This document shows, piece by piece, positions 1 to 10,290 of a stretch of DNA of 64,000 nt. Source of the DNA: Diplolepis rosae (lineage: Eukaryota > Arthropoda > Insecta > Hymenoptera > Diplolepididae); assembly GCA_030998225.1 (NCBI GenBank), contig JAPYXD010000755.1, positions 4,079,501 through 4,143,500 of the forward strand. Direction: 5' to 3'. The translations under genes were made by a program, and so were the position numbers. Position 1 is the stretch's first letter. Each line of letters begins with the position of its first letter. Under the pieces are notes generated by a model, which was not told the DNA's origin, searched no databases, and saw only the letters and a program-made list of their open reading frames with translations.

Positions 1-189
1 GCGAAATTTTATATATGCAATAGAAAGTTGAGAATTCCCTCTATTACGTGGGCTAAGATTTAATTAATTTGGAATGTTTAGAAAGGCGTGTTAGAGCTTT
101 TAAAAAGAGACAAATTTTCTCTATTGTTTTTGTTTAAAAAAGTAATTTCTTATTGAACGTGAGCTATCTAACAGGGTTTAATCGATTCC

Positions 190-1190
190 TTATATCATTC
201 TCTAAACAATCCAGTTTTAAAAGTTTGAAAAAAAGGGTTACATCACAGTCATTTCGACCGTCTAGTGAGTCAGCCCACATCTGAAGATATGGAATTTCCT
301 CTTTTTTCACAACGGACTGTACCTATTCATCCTGAGGTGTCTTTTGACATCTTGTCTTACTGTAATGCACTTCTGCATTATGTCATGTATTTCAATTTAC
401 AAAAAAAAGTTGATTCTATTACGTCTTCATCTTCTTAGTCTGATATGCATGAAAACATGTTGTAACTTTTTGTTTTCAGTGTTACAAAGACAAGTTTTGT
501 CCATGTTTTAAAATGATGTGCTGTTTAAATCAATTGAAGTTTGTTTCAGTAAATAAAAAGACACCAACAAGGCTTTTTGTGCACATTTACTGGAAAACAT
601 GTCACCATAACATTAAAAAGAAAATGTTTTTCTCAAAATTCCTGAAGTTCGTTCAAATCATTATAATGTTATCAAATTTTATGAATCTCATTCCTTTACG
701 TACATCACCTATGTAGTTTGCACATATGAGCAGTGTTTTATGTTCATTTTTTTATTTTTTTTTATTCGATTTCTCATCTCTTTCTCTAACCTATCCAGTT
801 TTAAAAGTTTTAAGAAAGGTTTGCATCACATTCATTTTTATCGGCTAGTGAGTTAGCTCATATCTAAAGATGGGGAATGTTTGCTGTCCTCACAACGGAG
901 TCATCCTATTTATCCTAAGGTGTCTTTTAACGTCTTGTTTGATCCTAATGCACTTCTGCATTATGTCATATATCTTTATTTGCGAAAAAAGCTGCATTCT
1001 ACCTTTTCTTTATCTGCCTATTGTCATATGCGTACATACATGTTGTAATTTTTTGTTCTTAGTGTTACCAAGTCATGTTTTGATGACATTAAAGAGAATA
1101 TATTATTTTTTAAATCTTCATCTTTCATGCAGATTATCAAAATGTTTTCGCATTCCAAGAATCGGAATCCTTTATATATATTACATAATT
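190..1190. repeat. Diverged tandem duplication (two ~0.4-0.5 kb copies)
   Basis: A block from about 190 to 715 is repeated at about 783 to 1190. Both copies share, in the same order, a stretch reading ATCCAGTTTTAAAAGTTT, then CTAGTGAGT, then CACAACGGA, then GGTGTCTTTT and TGCACTTCTGCATTATGTCAT. Small indels and substitutions separate them, so the duplication is old. The open frames lying over it differ between the copies, so I see no gene here. Positions 1-189 are AT-rich and featureless to me, as are 1191-1449. Confidence 0.6.
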
Positions 1191-1449
1191 AGTATCGACA
1201 TATCAACGGATTGTTCCGTACATCGAATACTTTCTAAATTTGTTTCCACTATTCTATTGTTTTCGTTGAACATGTCTGTGGCACTACATATTTTTCAATT
1301 TGGGGAATAATGGTTACATCGAGTGGGTTTCCATTCATGAGTCGATTTCGAATGAAACTGTGTGTAAAGTATTTCTTTCCTTAATAATGAAAAATAAGGC
1401 CAAATAACTTTAAAACTCCAGTCCAATAAATACTAACTCGCGGGTGTAT

Positions 1450-2030
1450 CCACTCATTTGGAACGTCATGTATGACGGTTTTCTGCGCATGGACCTACCT
1501 CCTGGAACGAGCATCATCGACTTCGCGGATGACGCACTTGTCGTTTGCACCGCTAACAACACCAGAATCCTGGAGCTGAGGATCAATGAAAGTCTGCGGC
1601 GGGCAAAGCGTTGGTAGGATAGCAGAGGTAGGATGGAGGTGGGATAGCTGGATCGTAGGCATTGCTTTGGCCAACACCTAAAGATCGCAGCTACCAAAGC
1701 CACCCAATGTGGAGCAAACTTGGCTCGGCTTGTGCCAAACGTTGATCGATCCAGGGAAGTGAAAAGTAGACTGGTGACGAGCGTGGTCCATTCGAAGCTG
1801 CTTTATGTAGCTCCAGTCTGGGCTAATGCCCTGCAAAACCATGTTATCCAGAGAAGGCTGTTCTCGGCGCAAAGATCTGTCGCGCTGAGAATAGTTCCAG
1901 CATATAGAACTGTCTCGATGAGTGCTGTGAAGGTCCTTTCGAGCGTTCCGCCAGTAGATTTATTGGCGGAGGAAAGGCAAGAGACCTTTCAGCTCTGCAA
2001 GGAGCTTACCTGTGTAGAGCTTTGGTTAGA
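1450..2030 (+). pseudogene. Non-LTR retrotransposon RT fragment (R1/jockey-like)
   Basis: Two blocks of a LINE reverse transcriptase lie on the plus strand. The first (about 1459-1617) encodes the catalytic FADD box within IIDFADDALVV, followed by a helix ending in RRAKRW and a stop. The second (about 1682-2030) encodes the region after the palm, with ANLARLVPN, a VVHSKLLYVAPVWA stretch and an AYRTVS motif, as is usual near the thumb and C-terminus of R1- and jockey-type enzymes. The segment between FADD and ANLARL is shorter than in intact elements and is out of frame. The 5' half of the RT, the endonuclease and ORF1 are absent. It is a dead relic; R1 versus jockey cannot be decided from this part. 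Confidence 0.8.
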
Positions 2031-2076
2031 TGAATATATATATTAGGATCGGAGTCTACTGTCCCCGGTCGACATT

Positions 2077-2280
2077 TGTGGTAATAATAGTTAAGACACT
2101 ATTAACAATAAGAAAGGTATTTATTACTTTAACAAACGTCACAAGTGACGTATTAACGTCTTATCGTAGGAACGACTGGTCGTCGACTGACTAACAAGCA
2201 TGGCCGCCGCTGCGGCATAGACTAGATGTGCACAAGATGGGCGACTCGCTGAGTCCAATTACATTGGTTCATTCCCTACA
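2077..2280 (-). repeat. Short LTR (3' LTR) of a minus-strand Ty3/gypsy element
   Basis: Read on the minus strand this block begins TGTAGGGAATG and ends near CCACA, i.e. TG...CA termini. It is directly preceded (minus strand) by a purine-rich run, as expected of a 3' LTR. About 204 bp, short for gypsy. The outer boundary near 2077 is a guess because no second LTR or target duplication is visible. The sequence does not resemble the other LTR families in this window. Confidence 0.5.
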
Positions 2281-2297
2281 GTACTCCCCCCTGAGTG
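2281..2297 (-). promoter_or_regulatory. Polypurine tract
   Basis: On the minus strand the sequence CACTCAGGGGGGAGTAC abuts the TGTAGGG start of the LTR at 2280. Such a tract primes plus-strand DNA synthesis in LTR retrotransposons. It fixes the orientation of the integrase relic at 2767-3351. Between this tract and the integrase stop lie about 470 bases (2298-2766) of apparent 3' untranslated sequence with nothing recognisable. Confidence 0.6.
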
Positions 2298-2766
2298 AGA
2301 GCGGTCATAAAATATAAAACGAAGCAAGTCGAAATTGAAGTTTAAAACTCCCAGTGATAACAGTATAAGAAAAAAACAGATGAAATTTACATTGCAAAAA
2401 GTCGAAATATTCCAACTAAATCAGACGATTTTGATTTGCGAATTCTATTGCTAAAGACAAAATTAGTATAAAGGCAGGCCTAACCTAAAACTACCCGTCG
2501 TACCAATATAAATAGTCGCAAGGACGATGATTACAGTTGGGACTGCAACATCATTAAAATTAATTTTCAAATCAGGCGACGGTAGAACATACTGATATTA
2601 TCGCATACGCGATGCACGCAAAAGTTTAACAATGCAATTGAGCGTGAGAATAGTTATCCTAAAATTGAAGATGAGAAAAGAAGATACTAAGTTAATCTCC
2701 AGACGTTTTACTTGACTTGGTTGTCATCTGACGTCATTCAATATGCGAGCAACATGCCCAAGCCAC

Positions 2767-3351
2767 CTACAAGAATGATACTTTTTTACGTGGATATGTT
2801 CGCAATACAATTGGTGATTTGTCTGATTGAGAGAGCTGATCGATGTCATCGGGCATTAAAAATGCTGGTTTAATATTTTCGATAGAGACATGACGAGGCA
2901 CGCCATTAACTTCTATTTCAAAAACTCTATCTGAAGTTTTGTTTAAAATCTTATGTGGGCCCGTATAAGGGCGTTCTAATGCTTTTTTAACGGGGTTACG
3001 AAGAAATAAATGTGTAGAATTGTTTAAATCTTTGAAAACAGAGGCTTTTCGTTTATATTTATGCGCAGCCTGGATTGGTTTGATGCGACACATGTGCTCC
3101 CGAAATTCTTCAAGAAAAACTTGCGGGTCAGGCGAGAAATCCTCAGGAGACGCGCCAACGTCCAAAACATTAGATCTGAGACCAAGCAGTACCGTCAATA
3201 ATGATCGTGACCATTCGTGGTCGGAATGGCACATAATAGCTGCTTTAAGCGAGTGATGCCACCGCTCAATCATACCGTTAGAAGCGGGATGGTAAACGGT
3301 AGTGCGTATACGGTGGCAACCTATTAACTGCAAAAGTGCCGTGAATAGACG
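2767..3351 (-). pseudogene. Ty3/gypsy integrase C-terminal fragment
   Basis: The minus-strand frame encodes the end of a retroviral-type integrase core: TTVYHPASNGMIERWHHSLK carries the last catalytic Glu (in IERWH), which inserts retroelement DNA into the genome. It is followed by a basic tail and a chromo/SH3-like GPHKIL segment with a conserved VNGVPRHVSIENIKPAF stretch, ending about 25 residues after a DD-rich patch. The first two catalytic Asp residues and all upstream pol domains are missing because the frame is joined at about 3344-3351 to gag sequence of a different family. The fragment reads open, but as part of a chimera it cannot work. The 3' untranslated region, purine tract and LTR at 2077-2297 belong to it. 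Confidence 0.85.
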
Positions 3352-3815
3352 TTTTTCTGGACAGCAGGTGTCGGCAGCATTGCCTTCGCTCTCATGCAAC
3401 CTGCAAGAAACTGTGACAATGCGACGTTACTCCCATCGAACAAAGGGTCCACCTCTAGCACGTCACGTGATATATACCGTCACAGTATACAGTCACGTAT
3501 ACCTACTGACTGTTGGGTATAACTATGGTCATTTCTTCTTCATTTATTATTTCAGGATTATCTTGATTTATTACTTCTGTGTCGCTTTTTTCGTTGTCGC
3601 TGCCGCTGTTATTAATTATAGAGTCGCGTGCCAATGAGGTTTTTAATTTCTTCATCAAAGTTTTATTCTCCGTTGCTATTATTGTTGAGCTTAGCAAATT
3701 AGATTCGTTAATATGGAAATAAGATAATACGTTTGTAGATGTTTGATCTTGACTATTAGATCCTGTCGCAATACTTATATCGGGGCAAAAAATTAAATGA
3801 AATCCGCTACTTGTT
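3344..3815 (-). pseudogene. gag fragment of the family I LTR element
   Basis: The minus strand encodes a gag segment matching residues of about 100-250 of the family I gag at 26559-28427, including FCPDISIATGS, LKTSLARDS, KSDTEVINQDNP and, after a lesion, the start of the capsid region (LFDGSN, AKAMLPTPA). Around 3465-3500 an insertion of roughly 28 bases relative to the family I copy breaks the frame and brings in a stop. The N-terminal 100 residues and everything after residue 250 are missing. The fragment may be what is left of the minus-strand element whose LTR and primer site lie at 5438-6739, since strand and family agree. Confidence 0.8.
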
Positions 3816-3882
3816 TCTAAATTTTCACCTAGTATACCATGAAAAAAAGCGAGTTTCACGTGCTTATAAAACATTATTTTCT

Positions 3883-4330
3883 ACGAGGAAAATCAATCAA
3901 ATAAACTGAAGAAAAGCTCGCAAAATATTATAAGGAGTCTCCTTCATCCCATGTCATGGTTCATAAGTGCTTCACTGAATTTCGTTGAGGCCGTATTAGC
4001 ACAAGTGATGCTGAGCATCCTGGCCGTCCAAAAGAGGTGAATTTTCAAAAATCATCGATAAAATCCACCACATCGTACAGCTGATCACAAGCGGGCTCGT
4101 GTGGTTACGTCTGAGCAATGTTTGTGCATGTTTCAACGTAATTCAAAGGAATTTGTGCGAGGTTATCTAACTGTTGCTGAAACATGGATTCATTATCATA
4201 CGACACAAATAAAAAATCAGTCGAAAATGTCGCCTGGATCTGGCGAATCTGCGCCGGAAAAAGCGAAGACGGTTCCATAACCAGGAAGTTAGCATCGCCA
4301 TTTTCATTGTGAATTGAGCGAGTAATCACG
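3883..4330 (+). pseudogene. mariner-type transposase relic
   Basis: Plus-strand frames spell mariner transposase landmarks in order: the second helix-turn-helix linker GRISTSDAEHPGRPKEV, then SEQCLCMFQRNSKEFV, then TVAETWIHYHTTQIKNQS and ESAPEKAKTV. In working mariners the AETW position is DETW, whose Asp is the first catalytic metal ligand, so that residue is already lost. Several stops and frameshifts interrupt the reading and the second half of the catalytic domain is missing; the relic stops where the satellite array begins at about 4340. It separates the gag fragment at 3344-3815 from the related LTR to the right. Confidence 0.8.
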
Positions 4331-4339
4331 AGTTATATT

Positions 4340-5330
4340 TTAAAAAACATTGATTTTTGATCTATGCAAAATCGACGTTTTTGAGTTTTCATCTCGAAAA
4401 CTATTTGTCGAATAAAAAAATTTCAAATGAGAAAAAGATGCATTGCATTGTGCCGGAAACGATTTTGAAAAAAAATGAAAATTGGGGCCAAAATATTGAA
4501 AAAACGATTTTTTACCAGCACCGCCCTTTTTTTTGAAAAAACAAAAGTTGTGCTGAGTTGTGCTAGGTGAGCACAATAAATCTCTTCCTCAACAATTTTC
4601 TCTCAGACGCATCTTTTTGAAAATAAATACATTTTTATCACATCCAAAATTTGTTTAAACATGATTTCCGAAAATTGAAATTGTGAAAAAACAAAAGTTC
4701 TCAGACGCATCTTTTTCAAAATAAATACATTTTTGTCAAAATCGAAATTTGTTCAAACATATGTTTTCCAAAAATTGAAATTTCAAACAAACAAATGTTG
4801 TGCTGAGCTGTGCAAGGCGAGCACGATAAATCTTTTTCTCAAAAATTTTCTCTCAGACGCATCTTTTTCAAAATAAATACATTTTTGTCAATTTCAAAAT
4901 TAGTTTAAATATATAATTTCCAAAAATTGAAATTTCGAAAAGACGAGGGTTGTGCTGAGTTGTGCTCGGCGAACACATTAAATCTTTTTCTTAACAATTT
5001 TCTCTCAGACGCATCTTTTTGAGAATAAATACATTTTTGTAGATTTTGAAATTTGTTTAAACATATACTTTCCAAAAATTCGAATTTCCGAAAGAGGAAA
5101 GTTGTGCTGAGCTGTGCTAGACGAGTAAAAGAATAAACACCTATAATATTTTCTAATATGATTAATTATTTTCAAATGAAAACTCATTTTTGAAACATAG
5201 TCCATCATCGACTCGGAATTTTGAAAAACAAAACGTCGTGCTGAGTTGTGCTGGGAGAGTATAAGAATGAAGTGTTCTAACATTTTCCAAGTGCCGTAAT
5301 GAAAACGTACCACTCATTTTCAAATTAAAT
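4340..5330. repeat. 152-bp satellite array, about 5-6 units
   Basis: A phrase close to GTTGTGCTGAGYTGTGC recurs at 4547, 4797, 4949, 5101 and 5235, and the phrase TCTCAGACGCATCTTTTT recurs in step with it. Spacings are 250 (a partial unit lies between), 152, 152 and 134 bases, giving a monomer of about 152 bp. Units differ by scattered substitutions, and the end units are most diverged, as usual at the edges of a satellite block. Short open frames crossing it have no coding signature. Confidence 0.85.
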
Positions 5331-5437
5331 TTCATTAAAATTCATTGATTATTTTTTTTCTAAAATAGAGGAATAGAGGACGGTTTTTAATTATTTATTG
5401 TTATTAACCTCTGTGTTAATTTTCAATTGACTTGTCT

Positions 5438-5455
5438 TTCCCGGCCGATGCACCA
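5438..5455 (-). promoter_or_regulatory. tRNA-Gly primer binding site
   Basis: The minus strand reads TGGTGCATCGGCCGGGAA, complementary to the 3' end of eukaryotic tRNA-Gly including CCA. It lies 15 bases inside the LTR at 5471, the right place for minus-strand DNA priming. The leader continues to about 5340 and resembles the family I leader at 25500-25545 (the stretch TCAATTGAAAATTAACACA is common to both), then is cut off by the satellite. Confidence 0.85.
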
Positions 5456-5470
5456 GAAAAAAAGAAAGTA

Positions 5471-6739
5471 TGTTACGACTCAACTACGTATGTTAATACT
5501 TACTTGATTCGAAGGTTCTTCGTTTTAAGTTAGGGTAGAATGATCCTCGCTTAGGGATGAGGATAAGTCAGTGAAAGACATAATGGTTATCAAAATAATG
5601 TAAATTGAATTTATTTCGATAATTAGACTTGATTATAAAGGTTAAATTGATTACAATTGACTGACGAATGAGGACACAGGCTAATTGGTAGATGAGTAAG
5701 AAAGAGACAGAAAAAGAGAGAAGTTTGGGACCTTTATAAATTTCTGAGTTTGATTAAGGGTTAATCCCCACAGGGTGGTTGCGTAGTGTCAAGGATCCCC
5801 ACAGATGCAACTGCGATGAAATGATTGCTCCCACAAGGTGTGAGAAAGAGCAGGATATACGTAACTTATTTATTAAACAGTCCACAAATCTTTACAAAGA
5901 TCTATAACGAGTCCACGACAACTTTTACAACTTCCATACTTGGATTTTAAATTGTCTCGGTCGAAATTTACGATCTCATATTAGAAGATACTTGGAATTG
6001 AGATTGAAGAAATCGCAGTGCACTATTGTCCCGAGCCAGTGACAATTTCGAAGGAAAATTTAACTAACAAACTAGACGAAAAATTCAACAAATAAATTCC
6101 TGAGTTGAAAAAAAAAATTAATTACTGAGATAAGGCAAAAGTCAAGAAATAGTGCCAATAAAGATAAATTTAAGACAAGAATTCTAAATATTCTTCTTTA
6201 ATCACATGGAAATTGATAGAATCAAGGCATATAATTTCTAGAATTTTGTTTAATAACTATAAATTTACATAATACGGAACATTGAGATAAAAATACCGAA
6301 TTTGAAAATTTTGGGGAAAAAAACCAAACGGGAATCCTCTTGAAACGAAAAAAACAGTTACACTGATAGAAAGGCGTGGCTTTTACAACGATATTTATGA
6401 TTGATTTAACCTTACCTTATTGCTGGCATAGATACAGCAATATGAGATTCGTATTTTAACCATCCGATTATAACTGAATAATTATGAACGAATCAACCAT
6501 GGGGGTGAAGCGGGCCAGTGGAAGGGGAGAAATGCGTGCAGCGCAAAAGTGGAAGTTAGAGAGGCCAATCAGGATTCAGCATGACGTCATGTGTGACGTC
6601 ACGCATTTTTCAAATGTTTCCAAACAGACGCCAGGTATTTTGGGGTTATGTGAATCATCTCAGTGTGGAGAGAAGGACCGTTGTTGCAAGATTTTGTGGA
6701 AATTGGATGGATTGTTAAAGGTAAACCGCTGAACTGACA
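5471..6739 (-). repeat. 5' LTR of a minus-strand family I-related element
   Basis: Next to the tRNA-Gly site at 5438-5455, the plus strand begins TGTTACG, the complement of the CGTAACA end seen in family I LTRs. It shares with the LTR at 24616-25466 the words GATCCTCGCTTAGGGATGAG and AGATCTTTACAAAGATC-like sequence, the CCCCACAGG words, and the ACTATTGTCCCGAGCC block, but is clearly diverged and longer. The far boundary at 6739 (…ACTGACA) is only a guess because the partner LTR is gone. The 82-residue plus-strand frame at 6484-6732 lies inside it and has no coding signature. Confidence 0.6.
6582..6601. promoter_or_regulatory. Two tandem TGACGTCA (CRE-like) palindromes
   Basis: The perfect 8-bp palindrome TGACGTCA occurs at 6582-6589 and again at 6594-6601, spaced by four bases, in the presumed U3 of the LTR at 5471-6739. 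TGACGTCA is the classical binding site of CREB/ATF bZIP factors, so a role as an LTR enhancer is plausible but inferred. Confidence 0.45.
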
Positions 6740-6837
6740 TATTTATGTACTTTCTTGGAACTTTTTTTTAGAAGGAGCCACTTTTTGCTACTTTTTTCAT
6801 TTAAAAGCTACTTAAAGTCACTTTAAAACAAAAATTT

Positions 6838-7003
6838 TGTATTCTCCAATATTTACAGTATTTTTTCCATTTTGAAAAAGTATTTTACGTTTTTACTGCT
6901 TCTATTCGAAAGATTTGGAATACTTAAATTTATTATTATTTGAATTATATTTTCTAAATTCTTTTCTAAGGTTTGAAATGTGCCACAGGATCCAGCTTGT
7001 CCA
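6838..7003 (+). repeat. Direct repeat X, left copy
   Basis: This AT-rich stretch (from CTCCAATATTTACAGTATTTT to GAAATGTGCCACAGGAT) is repeated in the same orientation at 13079-13312, where the same words read CTTCAATATTTGCAGTATTTT and GAAATGTGCCCCAGGAT. The right copy carries an extra ~70 bases. The two copies bracket the palindromic repeat and the LTR element at 7326-12834. No coding capacity is seen. 6740-6837 and 7004-7139 show nothing else. Confidence 0.6.
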
Positions 7004-7139
7004 GCCAGTCTAACATCCAGCTGGTTTAAAATCCAGTAACTGTACGCCATGTGGTCCATGACTTTTTAACAATTACTGTTTATCAAAGGAGCCTCAAAAA
7101 CGTATGAGGAATTTAAATTTAATTTATTCATTTCCAATT

Positions 7140-7325
7140 TAATAATTTAAACGTAACCCTAGCGTAAAGTTGCATTATAACTTATGAATGAGGCAAAAAA
7201 AAATTACCATGTTTTTATTTTTAATTTACGTTAAAAATAACAATAAAAGTTAATAAAGATATAGCGATAATTTTAGTTATTATAACGCTTAAAATTTTAG
7301 AAATACAATGTCTGTCCTTAACCTC
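7140..7325. repeat. Left arm of a palindromic repeat split by an LTR element
   Basis: The arm reads ...TATAACTTATGAATGAGGCA... through CAATGTCTGTCCTTAACCTC and is matched in reverse complement at 12839-13040, with moderate divergence. Both arms touch the LTR element at 7326-12834, so that element inserted in the middle of a foldback repeat. The CCTC at 7322-7325 is the left copy of the LTR element's target duplication. Confidence 0.65.
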
Positions 7326-7405
7326 TGTGACGTCTTGGTTACTTACCCTTTATTATTATATTTAATTTGTTTTCCTCGTTTAGAACGATAAAGAAATCTA
7401 GAGGA
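7326..7405 (-). repeat. 80-bp remnant of the family II 3' LTR
   Basis: Identical in wording to the first 80 plus-strand bases of the LTR at 11607, from TGTGACGTCTTGGTTACTTA through the ATCTAGAGGATTTC region. It is fused directly to gag sequence at about 7400-7408, where gag and LTR share the short word AGAAA. The open frame across this join (7343-7615) is therefore a chimera and not a natural gag end. Confidence 0.8.
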
Positions 7406-9262
7406 TTTTCTGTTAAAAATTCTGTTAAAATTCGAATTTTGGTTAAAATTTTGACTTTGGTTATTTTGAGTAGGATTGCGATACATATTTTGATTATTCC
7501 GAATATAGTTTGCGTTTTGGTTGAATCTATTTCCTTGGGAAAAATTTGGGTGGTTTGAGAAAATATTTATGTCTCTATAATCGTTTTTACCTCTTTGTTG
7601 ATTTGGGTTTTTCATCTGATATCTGTGTGAGGGTGTCCACTGATTTCCCTGACCCTGCCTATTTCCCTCGTACTGATTATTTTCTCTATTTAAGTTATTT
7701 CTTGACTAATTCCCTTGTACGTTTTTATTTGTTATTTGTTAAATATATTGGAGACAGGTTGCTGCTGTGTGACCTATTTTCTGACAGATTTGACATTTAA
7801 TTGGTTCTTCTCGCGCTAAGATAATTTTATTTGTTTTTTCAAATTCTCGGTTATTATGTGTTGATTTTTCAGCTTCTTGAAATGATGAATGTTGTCTGTT
7901 TCCTCTTCGCAGTTCTTTTCTGGCTGTTAAATTTTTTTCTTCTCGTATTGCTCTTTCTACTATTTTGTCAAATTTATTGGCTTTTCCTATTCGTATTTCT
8001 AATTCTGGTCTTAAACCTTGGAGAAAACAATCGATTGCGTCTCTTTCCAAGTTCCAAGTTGTTGTCATGACCTTTGAGGATTTCTGCTGTAATTTCCTGT
8101 ATGCGTGTTGCATAAGATAAAGCACTTTCATTTTCCCACATATATATTCTACCTAAATCTCCTTGTAGTTGGTATACAGTTTTTGAAAGGGAAAAAATGG
8201 CTTTTAAATTTGAAATGACGTCTTCTAAATTATTGTAATAATTCCCGATGATATATCTTCTTGCTTCTCCTATAAGTTTACTTCTTAACAATTTTACCAA
8301 ATTTGCTTCTGCATTAGGGACCATTTCTTTGGCTTCTTTACAAGCTTCGATAAAAATTGTTAATGGTACTTTATTTGATCCGTCAAAATATGGAACAATC
8401 TCTAAAGCATCTCGTAGAGATACTTGTTGGTTTATCGGTAAATTCATTTCGGTAGGTTGTGTTGGTAAATTATTCGGCAAATTACTTGGTAAATTATTTA
8501 TTGAAACTTTTTTATCAGATTTCCTAGAGGTTGATAACCGGTATGGAAATTTTGGTGAAATAAGAGCTTGTTCGGTATTTGCAGAATCAGCAAGCGTACT
8601 TTGATTGATTTGATTTGGTAATTTTTCTCGGATTTGCTGCAATTCTAAATTTGGGTTGTTAAATATTGTTGTTTGGTTCAAGGATTCTGGAGTCCTATTT
8701 AGTTGCGACTTCGTTGCAAATGGATCTATTGATTTGTATCTTTACTGAGGTAGGGTAAAAAATTTTATCGTTTGAAATTTCACCAAATTGATCTGGGCAT
8801 AAAGTTTTATCATACAAAGTAGAATTTGCTGCGATGCTTTCAAATATCGATTCTTCTCTTAGTGTTATATCTCCTGCGGTATCGTCAAATGACTGGTTAA
8901 TTTGTGGTGTATCGTTATATTTATCTCCTGTAATAATGATGCTATTATTTGGTCTGATGAAAGTTTTTAACTTATCAAAAAATGGACTCTGGGTTTTTTG
9001 TTTCAATTATTGATTTATTTTGAGCAATGGTATCGGGATCAGAAATACTTTCAACGCTGATGTCTAACAGATCAGTTTGATCTAAAGCACTCGATTTTTC
9101 TGAATATTGCAAGAATTTATCTGTATCTTCTCGGGATTTCCGTTTTGGTTTAAGCAGACCTTGCGAAGTTTTTCTAATTTCTTCCGCTAAAGTTGGATTT
9201 TTCTTTGCTTGGCTACGACTTATAGTACCCTTTTTACTGGCATCTTAGGGTGGAACCGACAT
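7406..9262 (-). pseudogene. gag: Family II gag (broken, C-terminally truncated)
   Basis: The minus-strand gag begins at an ATG at 9260-9262 in the same context as the family II copy at 54114. It builds the retroelement capsid. Visible in order: a basic region with KPKRKSREDTDK, a helical capsid domain with QVSLRDALE, PYFDGSNKVPLTIFIEACKE and LRSKLIGEARRYIIG, an Arg-rich segment, one CCHC zinc knuckle (CQICQKIGHTAATC) and an Asn/Gln-rich tail. Lesions include a stop seven codons from the start, a 1-base shift near 9000, and further shifts near 8690 and 7970-8130. The second zinc knuckle is gone with the 3' deletion. It is about half a kilobase shorter than the plus-strand copy. Confidence 0.85.
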
Positions 9263-9364
9263 TGATGTTTTGCATATTTTGTTTTACATAAAAAAATGAC
9301 TTATTTAATTTTATTTATTATCAATATTATAATTTGTTTCCCAATAAAAATAATTTTCCTTTTC

Positions 9365-9891
9365 TTATAAATCTTTAATTAACTTAACCTTATTTTTTTC
9401 TAAAGTGCAAATATTTATTATTCTAGGCAAAAAGTATTTATTAGATATGATAATGGGTTCTCCTGTCTCTGTTTCTGATTCTGAATCTGAAGATATGGTT
9501 ATAATTTCGATAGTTGATATTTGATCTTCATTGGAAACAAAGTTATTTGAATTTTCTTCAGGTTCCGAGTCAGAGCAAATACTTAAAGTTTCGATAATTG
9601 GGGATAGATAATCAGAAATTTTATTTTCTGTTAATATTAATTCAGGTTCGGGATTTTTTGATTCAAAGTTTTCTGGTGCGGATTCGATTCCTCGATCTTG
9701 GTTCTTTTCTAATTTACGCGAAATCTTATTTTTTATATATTTGCTTCTTTTCTCTAGCAATTGTTCAAATAACTCTGAAAATTCAACGTCGTTTTTTATT
9801 TCTCTTATTTCGCAAGTTGGTAGTTCAACTCATCTATATGTTTTCCTGCTCGCGAGCGTTTTAGGGTATGTTTAACTGGGGGTGAAGACAT
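9365..9891 (-). pseudogene. Family II ORF0, small protein encoded before gag
   Basis: A separate frame lies between leader and gag, starting at an ATG at 9889-9891 (then KHTLKRSRAG), shifting frame near 9800, and reading open from 9760 to 9365. Its product is of unknown function. The middle is acidic and Ser-rich with hydrophobic-plus-acid motifs (IITISSDSESETE, LSICSDSEPEE) that look like SUMO-interaction motifs, and the end is basic (LPRIINIC then KNKVKLIKDL). The plus-strand copy at 53493-54009 has the same start and end words, so the frame was part of the family and not a chance ORF. The 103-base gap to gag suggests a separate or reinitiated translation unit. Confidence 0.6.
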
Positions 9892-10131
9892 GTAAAATAC
9901 AGTATTGTACAAAATATGACCTATGTATATTTGGTTTTGTATATCTATATTTTTTTAAAACAAATTTACAGATATATGTATTTTATTATAAAATTTATTT
10001 TAGTTGTTTGATTGAAAAAAATTTGTTTAATTCTGATTTCTAAACAAATATTTTGTTACATAAATTTGGTGTATAGTGTACTTGTGCAGTTTTTTTTATA
10101 GGAAAAATTCCAATTCTGGTATTCAAAAACT

Positions 10132-10216
10132 CTAATTTAAGGATAGCTGAGCGCGCAATTCGCTGTTCGTTTTCTAATATAACTTCCCACGAAAGTGAAA
10201 AGCTATATCCTTAAAC
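10132..10216 (-). ncRNA. Leader structured repeat, unit 1 (three-way-junction fold)
   Basis: On the minus strand a closing stem TTTAAGGATA / TATCCTTAAA encloses two hairpins: TATAGCTTTTCAC pairing with GTGGGAAGTTATA, and GCG-AATTG-CGC inside a CAGC-closed arm. The unit recurs at 10291-10378 and four times in the plus-strand copy at 52618-53246 with changed but still paired stem bases. No protein frame runs through it. Confidence 0.6.
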
Positions 10217-10290
10217 AAATTTTAGATTACAGTAATCGAAATTTCGGATACAAAATTTATTAAATTAATTCTTAATCTACTTCTGAAACT

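Noticed and set aside
870..1310. 146-codon plus-strand frame with hydrophobic residues
   Set aside because: It lies over a diverged tandem duplication whose other copy does not keep the frame; composition of AT-rich DNA explains the hydrophobicity.
3302..3637. 111-codon plus-strand frame
   Set aside because: Antisense to the gag/integrase chimera on the minus strand.
4340..5330. CRISPR array
   Set aside because: Units are ~152 bp diverged satellite monomers with no spacer structure, and the genome is eukaryotic.
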